Assembly (NCBI GenBank): GCA_046726275.1
Contig: JBKPAF010000035.1
Coordinates: 35,458 to 99,457 of the forward strand
Length of the DNA: 64,000 nt
Direction of reading: 5' to 3'
Origin: DASXTW01 sp046726275
GTDB taxonomy: Bacteria > Actinomycetota > UBA4738
Shown here: positions 34,396 through 42,751 of the stretch, in pieces
How positions within the stretch are numbered: position 1 is the stretch's first letter
Layout: every line of letters begins with the position of its first letter
Translations under genes and position numbers: made by a program
Notes under the pieces: generated by a model
Seen by the model: the letters and a program-made list of their open reading frames with translations, nothing else
Told to the model about the DNA's origin: nothing
The model's database searches: none

Positions 34396-35018
34396 CCGAC
34401 CCCGATTCCGGCGTCGACATCCGATCCGCTCGGGCCGCGGACGTCGACGTCGCCGCCTCGCTGATCATGATGACGCCCGGCGGATTGGTGGACCTCGTCG
34501 GCGATCGGGAAGTCGGTCGCCGGGTTGCCGCCTCCGTCTTCACGGCCAGGGGCAGCGGGTTCGGTTTCGATCGAGCCCTCATGGCCGAGGTCGATGGTTC
34601 GGTGGTCGGTCAAATCATCCGATTCGCGGGTGAGGACTGGAACCGGAAGACCCAGACGCGAACGGGCCTGGTGATGGTTCGGGCTGCCGGCTGGCGGTTC
34701 GCACTCAGCGTGATCAGGGAGGGGAGGAGGCACGCTCGGGTCACGCCGCCCGTGGCGGCGGACAGCCGGTACGTCATCTCGCTGGCGGTGTTGCCGGAGC
34801 GGAGGGGCCAGGGGATCGGTTCGGCGTTGCTGCGACGGGTCGTCGAGGAGGCCCTGGAGTCGGGTGTTCGAAGCGTCAGCCTCGATGTGGCGGCCCGGAA
34901 CGACGGCGCCATTCGCTTCTACCTGCGTGAGGGCTTCGTGATCATCGCCGAGGGCCACGCGCCTCCCCGGCGAGGGTCGCCCGACGTCGACTCGGTCCGA
35001 ATGGAGCTCGCCATCTAG
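34392..35018 (+). CDS. GNAT-family acetyltransferase
   Basis: The 208-residue protein has the acetyl-CoA motif VLPERRGQGIGSALLRRVVE and a following helix-strand pattern with YLREGFVIIAEG. The first 60 residues (IRSARAADVDVAASLIM) give the usual N-terminal strand. The GTG start at 34392 overlaps the sufU stop. The substrate is unknown; co-transcription with suf may be incidental. Confidence 0.85.
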   Translation: MTDPDSGVDIRSARAADVDVAASLIMMTPGGLVDLVGDREVGRRVAASVFTARGSGFGFDRALMAEVDGSVVGQIIRFAGEDWNRKTQTRTGLVMVRAAGWRFALSVIREGRRHARVTPPVAADSRYVISLAVLPERRGQGIGSALLRRVVEEALESGVRSVSLDVAARNDGAIRFYLREGFVIIAEGHAPPRRGSPDVDSVRMELAI

Positions 35019-35060
35019 AAGAACCACCGTCGCGACTCCAGCCCGTGGGGCCGCCGCTGG

Positions 35061-35066
35061 CATACT
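35061..35066 (+). promoter_or_regulatory. Predicted -10 element (CATACT) of the methyltransferase gene
   Basis: CATACT ends 9 nt before the ATG, and the spacer TGCCCTTGC has no Shine-Dalgarno sequence; this is one of the leaderless-type starts. Confidence 0.35.
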
Positions 35067-35075
35067 TGCCCTTGC

Positions 35076-35651
35076 ATGTTCCTTCGCGAGAACGAGATCG
35101 GCCGCCGGGTCGGCAGGCATCTCCTGCCTGGGTGGCGAGTCCTCGACTACGGCTCGGGGACCGGGTTGGTCAGCCGATGGCTGGCGGACCGGCGGGGCGT
35201 CCAACCGGTACTGGCCGACCTGGTCGAGTACCGGAACCGGCGGAGGGACCTCCCCTTCCTGAAGATGGGTGACCCTTTCCATGTCCCGTCGCGGGACCGA
35301 GCGTTCGACGCCGTCCTCCTGTTGTTCGCGCTGCACCACAACCCCTATGAGGCCCAGGGAAAGGTCCTGGCCGAGGCGGCGAGACTGGCCGATAGCCGGC
35401 TGATCGTGATGGAGGACACGCCCTTCAACCGCCTGGACCGTGCGTTCAACGTGTTCTGGGACCGGGCGCTCAATGTTCGCCATCGCGTCCCCACCCCACT
35501 GGCATTTCGAAGCGCCGAGGAGTGGCTGGAGATCTTTCTGGAGCACGACATGGAGTGCGTGCACGTCGAGTCGTACCGTGCGAAGTGGCCCACGCTGACG
35601 ACCTATCACCACACGCTGTTCGTCCTGGATCGCGAGCCGCATGCGGGTTGA
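35076..35651 (+). CDS. SAM-dependent class I methyltransferase
   Basis: The 191 residues form a compact Rossmann methyltransferase: motif I VLDYGSGTGLVSRWL (about 23-37), LADLVEYR motif, then FDAVLLLFALHHN and the strand RLIVMEDTPFN. Substrate unknown; the C-terminal half (RALNVRHRVPTPLAF, MECVHVESYRAKWPTL) resembles methyltransferases acting on small metabolites or lipids. It overlaps the next gene by 11 bp. Confidence 0.85.
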   Translation: MFLRENEIGRRVGRHLLPGWRVLDYGSGTGLVSRWLADRRGVQPVLADLVEYRNRRRDLPFLKMGDPFHVPSRDRAFDAVLLLFALHHNPYEAQGKVLAEAARLADSRLIVMEDTPFNRLDRAFNVFWDRALNVRHRVPTPLAFRSAEEWLEIFLEHDMECVHVESYRAKWPTLTTYHHTLFVLDREPHAG

Positions 35652-36624
35652 GCTGACCGGCGATGCGTCTGCCTTCCATGCCCGGGGGTGGGGCGATCTC
35701 GTCGCCGCCGATCCCGAAGGAACCTTCTTCCACACTCCGGCTTATCTGAAGCTGTGGTGGGAGGAATTCGGGACGGGAACGCTGCTCCTCGCGTTCGTCG
35801 TCGATGCGCAAGGGAGATTGGTGGCGGCGTGTCCCTTCGAGGTGACCGAGGGCACCCTGCGATTCATGGGAGGGTTCGACGTCACGGACTACATGGGACC
35901 GGTCTCGGTGCCGGGTCTGGAGGAGGTTGCCGCGAACGAGCTGATGAAGGCTTTGGAGTTCCAGGTGCGTTGGGACCGGGCCGACCTCCGGGGCCTTCCC
36001 ACCGAGGGACGGTGGCTCGCTACTCTCGAGGCCGCCGCTTCCGCGCAGGGGATCCAGGTGGAGCGAGGTGTCGACGGGGTGGCACCGTCGATCGAGCTGC
36101 CGGCCGCCTTCGAAGCCTATCTCGAAGAGCTGCCCGCCAAGCTTCGGCACGAGATCAGGCGGAAGGAGCGCCGTCTCGTTGAGGAAGCCGGACCCTATCG
36201 GGTGACGCTCGCCACGCCCGAGACTCTGGCGGGCGACCTCGATCGTTTCATCGAGCTCCACAAGGCGAGCCCTGGGCCGAAGGGAAAGTTCATGCACGCC
36301 GGCATGGAGATCTTCTTCCGCAGGCTGACGGAGTCCTTCCTTGCGACCAACCACCTGCATCTCGCCTTCATCGAGGTCCAGGGAACGAAGGCCGCCGGCG
36401 CCATCGCCTTCGCCTTCGGCAGGACCTTCTCGCTCTACAACTCCGCGTTTGATCGCGAGTTCAGCCGCCTCAGCCCCGGAATGGTGTTGGTCTCCGACCT
36501 CATTCGCCGATCGATCGAGGTCGGCACCAGACGATTCGACATGCTGAAAGGCGACCTCGACTACAAGTATCGGTTCGGGGCGGTCCCGCGAGAGATCGGA
36601 GGGTTGGTCCTTTCGCGAGGCTGA
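35641..36624 (+). CDS. FemAB/BioF2-like acyltransferase (GNAT fold, Acetyltransf_6)
   Basis: The 327 residues contain a GNAT-type fold in the second half: LRHEIRRKERRLVEEAG (about 165-182), LDRFIELHKASPGPKGKFMH, HLAFIEVQGTKAAGAIAFAF, SLYNSAFDREFSRLSPGMVL and the terminal FDMLKGDLDYKYRFG. The last motif is typical of the BioF2-like family often found with cell-surface polysaccharide or lipid genes. It is translationally linked to the methyltransferase before it; their shared substrate is unknown. Confidence 0.85.
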   Translation: MRVELTGDASAFHARGWGDLVAADPEGTFFHTPAYLKLWWEEFGTGTLLLAFVVDAQGRLVAACPFEVTEGTLRFMGGFDVTDYMGPVSVPGLEEVAANELMKALEFQVRWDRADLRGLPTEGRWLATLEAAASAQGIQVERGVDGVAPSIELPAAFEAYLEELPAKLRHEIRRKERRLVEEAGPYRVTLATPETLAGDLDRFIELHKASPGPKGKFMHAGMEIFFRRLTESFLATNHLHLAFIEVQGTKAAGAIAFAFGRTFSLYNSAFDREFSRLSPGMVLVSDLIRRSIEVGTRRFDMLKGDLDYKYRFGAVPREIGGLVLSRG

Positions 36625-36640
36625 GCGGCCCCGTCGGAAG

Positions 36641-37363
36641 CTAACCCGAGTGGACGGTACCCGTCGCCACCACGCGCCCCGTCGGGGTGGTCAGGACGAT
36701 CCGATCGAACTTCGAGAGATCCGAGGACGTGGTGAACCCAGACCAGGCGTCCCCGTCCTCGCCGAACTTCAGCTTGAACGGGATGTTGATCGACCGGCCA
36801 CCGGCCGTTTCGAGGGAAACCGTTACCTCCTCGGTGAATCCGGGTGCCCGGGCCAGCACCATGACCCAGCTCTGCTCTCCCTGCTCGGCGTCGTAGACGA
36901 TGACGGAGCCCCTCATGGTGACCGACCGGGCCGGATCGAGCCTGGCCACTCGCACGTCCTTGCCGCCCAGGGCGTGAAGGAACCCGCGGTAGTGCAGCGC
37001 GTCCGTACGGAACCCTCGGGACTGAACCTGGGCAACCGTAGCAAGGACCAGGGCTGTGATCACGATCGCGGCGGCTGCCATCGCTGGCCACCGTGCGATC
37101 AGACGGGGAAGAAGTCGTCGGGAGCGCGGTGAGTCGGACCACTCCTCGGTCAGGACCGACATGACCCGATCCCGGAGCTCGGGCGGCGGCTCGGCCTCGT
37201 GCGCGGAGCTCGCGAAGAGCGCCACGCCCTCGTCCAGGGTTGCCGCCTCGGTCCGGCATCCCGAACACCCGCGAAGATGGCGCCTGATCGCGGCCGCTTC
37301 CGTCTCCGAGAGCGTCCCCAGCGTGTAGTCGGGGAGCTGGGCCCTGACCTCGTCACAGCTCAT
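36641..37363 (-). CDS. Anti-sigma factor, RskA/ZAS type
   Basis: Membrane-spanning anti-sigma factor of 240 residues. The N-terminal zinc anti-sigma domain has HLRGCSGC (HxxxCxxC, about residues 29-36). A single membrane span lies at about 93-112 (MAAAAIVITALVLATVAQV), then an extracytoplasmic domain of about 125 residues with strands like SVIVYDAEQGEQSWVMVLA and VVATGTVHSG, as in SigK anti-sigma RskA. It overlaps the sigma gene by 11 bp. Confidence 0.9.
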   Translation of the reverse strand: MSCDEVRAQLPDYTLGTLSETEAAAIRRHLRGCSGCRTEAATLDEGVALFASSAHEAEPPPELRDRVMSVLTEEWSDSPRSRRLLPRLIARWPAMAAAAIVITALVLATVAQVQSRGFRTDALHYRGFLHALGGKDVRVARLDPARSVTMRGSVIVYDAEQGEQSWVMVLARAPGFTEEVTVSLETAGGRSINIPFKLKFGEDGDAWSGFTTSSDLSKFDRIVLTTPTGRVVATGTVHSG

Positions 37364-37925
37364 GCTGGACCTCCAGGGCTTCCCGAAGCTTCATGAGGGC
37401 CGTGCGGATCCTCGTCTTCGCCGTCCCGACGGGGATGCCTTCGAGCTCGGCGACCTCCGTGCTGCTCTTGCCGCCGAAGTAGGCCAGCTCGAGAGCGGCG
37501 CGCTGCCCTGGGGAGAGCGACCCCATGGCCCGTTTCGCCCTGTCGGCCAGGTCCCGGTTCTCCGCGTGTTCCTCGGGCCCCGGTTCGGTGGCGACCTCCG
37601 GCGTTTCCTGCGCCGCGAGGGTCCTCGTCTCCAGCACCTTCCTTCGGATCAGGTCGACAGCCAGGCTTCGAGCGATCAGGAGGACCCATGTGTCGACCGA
37701 TCCCCGGGCAGCGTCGTACGCGTTGGCGCTGCGCCAGACCTTGACGAACGTGTCCTGCACCAGATCCTCCGCCTGAGCCGCGTTGCCCAGCATCACCATT
37801 CCGAGCCCGTACACGCGTGGGGCGAACCTTGCATAGAGCTCGTCGGCAGCGCGCGGATCTCGCCGGGCGAACGCCCGCATCAGGTCGGCTCCCGATCCCG
37901 CTCTCGAGTCGCGGCGATTCCGCAT
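37353..37925 (-). CDS. ECF-family RNA polymerase sigma factor (SigK-like)
   Basis: The 190-residue factor has region 2 (about 20-90: LYARFAPRVYGLGMVMLGN, AEDLVQDTFVKVWRSANAYD, WVLLIARSLAVDLIRRK) and region 4 (about 130-185: LSPGQRAALELAYFGGKSST, GIPVGTAKTRIRTALMKLRE). The ATG at 37925 lies 7 nt after TAGGCT with no Shine-Dalgarno sequence, so the start is fixed by the leaderless pattern; the open frame extends to 38150. It is translationally coupled to the RskA-like gene, its probable inhibitor. Confidence 0.92.
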   Translation of the reverse strand: MRNRRDSRAGSGADLMRAFARRDPRAADELYARFAPRVYGLGMVMLGNAAQAEDLVQDTFVKVWRSANAYDAARGSVDTWVLLIARSLAVDLIRRKVLETRTLAAQETPEVATEPGPEEHAENRDLADRAKRAMGSLSPGQRAALELAYFGGKSSTEVAELEGIPVGTAKTRIRTALMKLREALEVQHEL

Positions 37926-37932
37926 CGATCGC

Positions 37933-37938
37933 AGCCTA
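37933..37938 (-). promoter_or_regulatory. Predicted -10 element (TAGGCT) of the ECF sigma gene
   Basis: TAGGCT is separated from the ATG at 37925 by 7 nt (GCGATCG) and no Shine-Dalgarno sequence, again suggesting a leaderless transcript. Confidence 0.45.
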
Positions 37939-38022
37939 CCCCCCACAGGCAGTAATACGGGCGAGACGCGCAGGCGGTTGGGTCTGGGTCGGCCACACCT
38001 CGCCGTCGCTCGACGCAGCGCT

Positions 38023-38853
38023 TTAGGCGAAAGCCCGAAGATGCTGCAGCACGGTTTCGGCAAGAGCGTCGTCGCCCGCCGTCTGGAGGATCCCCTCGGC
38101 GAGGTAATACTCCGCAGGGACCCGGCGCCCCGCGACCTGCGCGAAGGCATAGGCCCGGCCGGTGATGACCGCGTCGGGAGCCTTCCCGGGTGGAGGGCTC
38201 TCCCGCGGAGCCAATCCCCAGTGCCATGTGCCCCCTCCCACGGCCTCCAGATCCACCTTGATGCTCCTGCCCGGAAAGGACAGTCCGGCGAGAGAGAGTG
38301 CGTACGGGATCGTCCGGACGGCCAGGTCGTTGACGCAATAAATGGGGGGGTGCTCCAGCCGAGGCGGGTTCCCGCCCCCTGCCAGGATGTCCTCTCCGTG
38401 CAGCCACAATTCCATGACTCTCGACTGGACGAGGTAGCTCACCCCGAGGGGTCCGGCCATCCACTCGACCTTCTTGGAGGCCCACTCCTCCGGAGGGATC
38501 TTGGATGCGCGGGACAGGAAGAGATCGGCGGCCGCACCCCACTCGGCCACGACCTGACGGAAGGGAAGGTCCGCGCGGCGACGGACGGAGAACTCGTTGA
38601 AGCCGTCCAGCGTGGCCGTCTCGTCCTCAAGGCCCTTCACGTACTCCTGGATCTCCGACGCGACCTCTTCGGCAAGAACGGCCGCGGCGGCGACTTCCCC
38701 CGCCGCGAGGTGCGCCACGATGTCTCGGTTCCGCCAGCCGTGACTGGGGCTTTCCTGGTCCCACGCTTCCGGCGGCGTGTACTGAATGGTTCGTCCCAGG
38801 GCTTCGCGCTCGGCTCTGGCGGTGGCCAGGAGCCATGGCCTGTCGAGCGTCAT
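38023..38853 (-). CDS. Maleylpyruvate isomerase family protein (mycothiol-dependent, DinB-like)
   Basis: The 276-residue protein has the N-terminal DinB-like MDMPI domain (about 1-150) with SHGWRNRDIVAHLAAGE and VMELWLHGEDILAG (the two histidine motifs), followed by a C-terminal alpha/beta domain (GGGTWHWGLAPRES, DAVITGRAYAFAQVAG) typical of the TIGR03083 actinobacterial group. In mycothiol users it is linked to thiol-dependent isomerase or detoxification reactions; the substrate here is unknown. The ATG at 38853 lies 9 nt after TACAAT and it is divergent from glxK. Confidence 0.85.
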   Translation of the reverse strand: MTLDRPWLLATARAEREALGRTIQYTPPEAWDQESPSHGWRNRDIVAHLAAGEVAAAAVLAEEVASEIQEYVKGLEDETATLDGFNEFSVRRRADLPFRQVVAEWGAAADLFLSRASKIPPEEWASKKVEWMAGPLGVSYLVQSRVMELWLHGEDILAGGGNPPRLEHPPIYCVNDLAVRTIPYALSLAGLSFPGRSIKVDLEAVGGGTWHWGLAPRESPPPGKAPDAVITGRAYAFAQVAGRRVPAEYYLAEGILQTAGDDALAETVLQHLRAFA

Positions 38854-38862
38854 CAGGCGCGG

Positions 38863-38872
38863 ATTGTACCCT
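38863..38872. promoter_or_regulatory. Symmetric bidirectional promoter core (ATTGTACCCT)
   Basis: Minus-strand TACAAT (38863-38868) and plus-strand TACCCT (38867-38872) share the central TA. They lie 9 nt before the MDMPI ATG and 7 nt before the glxK GTG, so one core seems to serve both divergent leaderless genes. Confidence 0.5.
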
Positions 38873-38879
38873 CTAGGCC

Positions 38880-40007
38880 GTGCGGGTCCTGGTCGCTCCC
38901 GACAAGTTCAAGGGAACCCTGACCGCCGAACAAGCAGCTCAGGCGATCGCCCGGGGTTGGGAGCGAGGAGACGCCTCGGCCGAAGTCGAGGTGGTGCCCA
39001 TGGCGGATGGCGGCGAGGGGACCATGGACGCGCTCGTGGCCGCCCTGGGCGGGGAGCGGTTTTCCCAGGAGGTGTCCGGACCGCTCGGCGATCCGGTCCG
39101 GGCCGAGTTCGCAGTGGTCCCCTCGGAAGGAGGGACCCTCGGCGTGGTGGAGATGGCCCGAGCCTCGGGGCTCGGGCTGATCTCGCCGGGCCGGCGGGAT
39201 CCGAAACGGACGAGCACTCGGGGGACCGGTGAGCTCATATTGGCCGTCTGCCGCAGGGGGGTGCGGCGGGTCCTGGTGTGCGTGGGGGGGAGCGCCACGA
39301 ACGACGCGGGCGCCGGGATGGCACAGGCCGTCGGCGTTCGCCTGCTCGACCGGCGAGGAGTCGACCTCCGGCCCGGCGGGGCGGCCCTGCTCGATCTGGC
39401 TGCGATCGACCTGACCGCGTCGGATGGATCGGTGAGGGGAGCCGAGTTCGTGGTGGCCACCGATGTCGACAACCCTCTGGTGGGACCTCAGGGAGCGTCG
39501 GCCGTCTACGGCCCCCAGAAGGGAGCGTCACCGGAGGACGTCGCCCTGCTCGACACGGCGCTCGGCCACTTCGCCGCCGTTGTCCACCGGGACCTCGGGC
39601 TGGACCTCAGGGCCGTCCCGGGAGCCGGAGCGGCGGGAGGCCTGGCGGCTGGGTTGATGGCGTTCCTGGGAGCGCGGCTACGTCCGGGCGTGGACGTGGT
39701 CATCGAGGCCGTGGGCCTGCGCGGGCAGATGGAGAAGGCCGACCTCGTGGTGACCGGCGAGGGGATGTTCGACGAGCAGTCGTTGCGCGGGAAGGCTCCT
39801 GCCGGGGTGCTTCGGGCAGCGGAGGAGTTCCGGCTCCCCGCAGTGGTGCTGTGCGGCCAGAGTCGGATCGACCCGCCCGCGGCGCGGATCTACTCCCTGG
39901 CCGATCGGTTCGGCATCGGGGAAGCGATGGACCGGCCGGGAATGCTCCTTCAGGACCTTGCGGCCGAGGTGGCGACGGCCATCCGCACCGGAAGCACCGA
40001 TGCCTAG
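38880..40007 (+). CDS. glxK: Glycerate kinase (GarK/GlxK family)
   Basis: Phosphorylates glycerate to 2- or 3-phosphoglycerate. The 375 residues match the class I glycerate kinase: APDKFKGTLTAEQAAQAI at the start, MADGGEGTMDALV (about 41-53), VGGSATNDAGAGMAQAVG (about 137-154), GAGAAGGLAAGLMAFLGARL (about 247-266) and VVTGEGMFDEQSLRGKAPAG (about 290-309). The GTG at 38880 is leaderless-type. It overlaps the next gene by 8 bp. The substrate form (2- or 3-phosphate product) is not visible from sequence. Confidence 0.93.
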   Translation: MRVLVAPDKFKGTLTAEQAAQAIARGWERGDASAEVEVVPMADGGEGTMDALVAALGGERFSQEVSGPLGDPVRAEFAVVPSEGGTLGVVEMARASGLGLISPGRRDPKRTSTRGTGELILAVCRRGVRRVLVCVGGSATNDAGAGMAQAVGVRLLDRRGVDLRPGGAALLDLAAIDLTASDGSVRGAEFVVATDVDNPLVGPQGASAVYGPQKGASPEDVALLDTALGHFAAVVHRDLGLDLRAVPGAGAAGGLAAGLMAFLGARLRPGVDVVIEAVGLRGQMEKADLVVTGEGMFDEQSLRGKAPAGVLRAAEEFRLPAVVLCGQSRIDPPAARIYSLADRFGIGEAMDRPGMLLQDLAAEVATAIRTGSTDA

Positions 40008-40473
40008 CGCCATCGAGCGATTCGAGCGGGCGGCCGCGGCGGCGGGCCTGTCCCTCGAGATCACCAGGTTCCCCCAGGGCACCAGGACGGCTGCGGATGC
40101 CGCACGGGCCGTGGGGTGCGAGATCGGCCAGATCGTCAAGTCGCTCGTGTTCATGGCCGATGACCGCCCGCTCCTGGCCCTGACCTCGGGTTCCAACCGG
40201 GCGGACCCCCGCCGTCTAGGCGACCTGATGGGGGCGGCAGAAGTCCGCCGCGCCGACCCGGAGGAAGCCCGGGAGGCCACCGGATACGCCATCGGGGGAA
40301 CGCCGCCCTTCGGGCACCCTGGCGCCGTACCCGTGCTGGTCGATCGTGATCTCCTGTCCTACGACGTGATCTGGGCTGCGGCGGGGACCCCCGACTCCGT
40401 GTTCCCTATCACCCCTGATCAGTTGGTACGCGCCACCGGTGGGCGGGTCGCAGACTTCAGGGACGAGGGCTGA
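40000..40473 (+). CDS. YbaK/EbsC-family aminoacyl-tRNA deacylase-like protein
   Basis: The 157-residue protein has the YbaK fold: TRTAADAARAVGCEIGQIVK with the key lysine in IVKSLVF (about residues 45-51), LLALTSGSNRADPRRLG, ATGYAIGGTPPFGH (conserved GxxPPxGH motif) and LVDRDLLSYDVIWAAAG. It may deacylate mischarged tRNA (family knowledge) but the exact substrate is unknown. The ATG start overlaps glxK by 8 bp. Confidence 0.9.
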   Translation: MPSAIERFERAAAAAGLSLEITRFPQGTRTAADAARAVGCEIGQIVKSLVFMADDRPLLALTSGSNRADPRRLGDLMGAAEVRRADPEEAREATGYAIGGTPPFGHPGAVPVLVDRDLLSYDVIWAAAGTPDSVFPITPDQLVRATGGRVADFRDEG

Positions 40474-40548
40474 CCGGCCGATGACGGGAGAGGATGGGCA
40501 GGTCGGCGGGTATACTTGGATGCAGTCGATTGGCGAGGAAAGGGCCCG

Positions 40549-40869
40549 ATGATCAGCCTTACCGAGATGGCCGCAAGCAAAGTGAAGCAGCTCCTGGAGC
40601 AGGAGGGGCGCTCGGACATCGCCCTGCGCGTCGCGGTGCAGCCGGGTGGCTGCTCCGGTTTGCGATACGCGATGTACCTGGACGATGAGTTCGCCGACAG
40701 CGACGTCGCCGAGGAGCAGTTCGGGGTCAAGCTCGTGGTGGACCGCATGAGCATGCCGTACCTGAAGGAAGCCAAGATCGATTTCGTCGATACTCTGGAC
40801 CAGTCGGGGTTCACCATCGACAATCCGATGGCCCAGGGCGGCTGCGCCTGCGGCCATTCGTTCCACTAG
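40549..40869 (+). CDS. erpA: ErpA/HesB-type A-type iron-sulfur carrier
   Basis: Delivers Fe-S clusters to target apoproteins. The 106-residue length is standard and all three cluster-binding cysteines are present: QPGGCSGLRYAMYLD (about residue 35) and GGCACGHSF at the C terminus. ATG 40549 was chosen over an earlier in-frame start at 40516 because of the GAGGAAAGG just upstream. A TATACT hexamer at 40511-40516 may be its -10. KorA begins 42 bp downstream; KorAB partners are ferredoxins that need Fe-S clusters. Confidence 0.93.
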   Translation: MISLTEMAASKVKQLLEQEGRSDIALRVAVQPGGCSGLRYAMYLDDEFADSDVAEEQFGVKLVVDRMSMPYLKEAKIDFVDTLDQSGFTIDNPMAQGGCACGHSFH

Positions 40870-40911
40870 CCGGTCCGCTTGACCAGCAGCCCGAGCAAGG
40901 CAGGGAGTTCC

Positions 40912-42750
40912 ATGGCCCCGAAAAGCGTCGTCGAGAAGGACCGCGTCGTCGTGCGCTTTGCCGGCGACTCCGGCGATGGGATGCAGTTGACGGGCGACCG
41001 CTTCACCAATGCAACGGCGATTGTGGGCAACGATCTGGCCACGCTGCCCGACTTTCCAGCGGAGATCAGGGCTCCCGCCGGCACGCTCGCCGGGGTCTCG
41101 GCGTTCCAGATCCACTTCGCCAGCAAGGACATCGTGACACCTGGGGACGCCCCCAACGTGCTGGTCGCAATGAACCCGGCGGCACTCAAGGCAAACATAC
41201 GAGACCTCGAGAAGGGCGGCGTGATCATCGCCAACGAGGACGCCTTCGTCGACCGGAACCTGGAGAAGGCGGGATATCCCTCCGACCCGCTCTCCGACGG
41301 CTCCCTCGACGGGTACCAGGTGTACCGCGTTCCGATGACTTCGATCACCCTCAGGGCTACCGAAGGGACCGGAATCTCGAAGAAGGAGGCCGAACGGGCC
41401 AAGAACATGTTCGCCCTCGGCCTGGTGTCGTGGATGTACGGCCGCCCCACCGAGGTCACCACCAGCTGGCTCGAGAAGAAGTTCAAGGCCAAGCCGGAGA
41501 TCCTCATGGCGAACCTGGCCGCTTTCCGCGCCGGATACAACTTCGGCGAGACCACGGAGCTGTTCGCCCACACCTACGAGGTCAAGCCCGCCCCTGCTGC
41601 GCCCGGGACCTACAAGAACGTCAATGGGACCGCCGCCCTGTCATGGGGTCTGATCGCGGCGAGCGTGAAGAGTGGTCTTCCCATCTTCTACGCGAGCTAT
41701 CCGATCACCCCGGCCTCGGAACTGCTCCATGAGCTGTCCAGACACAAGAACTTCGGTGTGAGGACCCTGCAGGCCGAAGACGAGATCGCCGCGGCCGGCG
41801 CTGCCCTCGGAGCCTCCTTCGGGGGGCATCTCGGGATCACCGGGACCAGCGGACCCGGACTCGACCTGAAGCAGGAGACCATCGGCCTTGCGGTGACCCT
41901 CGAGCTCCCGATGATCATCGTCGACGTCCAGCGAGCTGGGCCTTCGACGGGGATGCCCACCAAGACCGAGGCCGCCGACCTGCTAGCCGCCATGTACGGA
42001 CGCCACGGGGAGTCGCCGATCCCCATCGTTGCCTCGAGGACACCCTCGGAGTGCTTCTCCGCGGCGATCGAGGCGGTGCGCATCGCGGTCAAGTTCCGCA
42101 CCCCGGTCATCCTTCTTTCCGACACGTTCCTGACGAACTCGTCCGAGCCGTGGCGGCTCCCTGACCTCGACGCCCTGCCCGAGATCGACCCGAAGTTCGC
42201 CACTCAACCGAATCACGACGACGGGTACATGCCCTACCTGCGCGATGACAACCTGGCCCGCCCCTGGGCCGTTCCCGGAACCCCCGGCCTGATCCATCGG
42301 GTGGGGGGCTTGGAGAAAGAGGACGTCACCGGAAACATCTCCTACGACTCGGCCAACCACGAGCGGATGACGCACCTCCGGGCGGCCAAGGTCGCGAAGA
42401 TCGCCGAGGACATCCCCCTCCTGGAGGTCGACGATCCTTCCGGGGACGCCGAGGTTCTCGTCCTCGGTTGGGGTTCCACCTACGGAGCCATCGTGGCCGG
42501 GGTACGCCGGGTCCGCGACGCTGGGAAGAATGTCGCCGCCGCTCACCTCAGGCATCTGAATCCGCTGCCACGGAACACGGCGGAGGTGCTCCGGTCGTAC
42601 TCCAAGGTGCTGATCCCCGAGGTCAACATGGGCCAGCTCTGGCGGGTCGTTCGAGCCGAGTTCCTGGTGGAGGCGGAGAGCTTTTCCAAGGTCCAGGGGC
42701 AGCCCATCTTCGCTGCGGAGATCGAACGTGAGATCTTGAGGAGACTCTGA
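40912..42750 (+). CDS. korA: 2-oxoacid:ferredoxin oxidoreductase, fused gamma-alpha subunit
   Basis: Oxidises 2-oxoglutarate (or a related 2-oxoacid) to acyl-CoA with reduction of ferredoxin. The 612 residues are a gamma domain (about 1-190, RFAGDSGDGMQLTGDRF) fused to an alpha domain (about 210-600, YASYPITPASELLHELSR, GTSGPGLDLKQETIGLA, RAGPSTGMPTKTEAADL). This is the KorA form common in actinobacteria. I chose the ATG at 40912 after CAGGGAG over 40879. It is 1 bp from korB. Substrate by gene order and similarity is probably 2-oxoglutarate; pyruvate cannot be excluded. Confidence 0.92.
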   Translation: MAPKSVVEKDRVVVRFAGDSGDGMQLTGDRFTNATAIVGNDLATLPDFPAEIRAPAGTLAGVSAFQIHFASKDIVTPGDAPNVLVAMNPAALKANIRDLEKGGVIIANEDAFVDRNLEKAGYPSDPLSDGSLDGYQVYRVPMTSITLRATEGTGISKKEAERAKNMFALGLVSWMYGRPTEVTTSWLEKKFKAKPEILMANLAAFRAGYNFGETTELFAHTYEVKPAPAAPGTYKNVNGTAALSWGLIAASVKSGLPIFYASYPITPASELLHELSRHKNFGVRTLQAEDEIAAAGAALGASFGGHLGITGTSGPGLDLKQETIGLAVTLELPMIIVDVQRAGPSTGMPTKTEAADLLAAMYGRHGESPIPIVASRTPSECFSAAIEAVRIAVKFRTPVILLSDTFLTNSSEPWRLPDLDALPEIDPKFATQPNHDDGYMPYLRDDNLARPWAVPGTPGLIHRVGGLEKEDVTGNISYDSANHERMTHLRAAKVAKIAEDIPLLEVDDPSGDAEVLVLGWGSTYGAIVAGVRRVRDAGKNVAAAHLRHLNPLPRNTAEVLRSYSKVLIPEVNMGQLWRVVRAEFLVEAESFSKVQGQPIFAAEIEREILRRL

Positions 42751-42751
42751 G

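Noticed and set aside
34008..35735. 575-codon minus-strand frame opposite sufU, GNAT and the methyltransferase
   Set aside because: All three plus-strand genes have clear motifs; the minus frame is a shadow.
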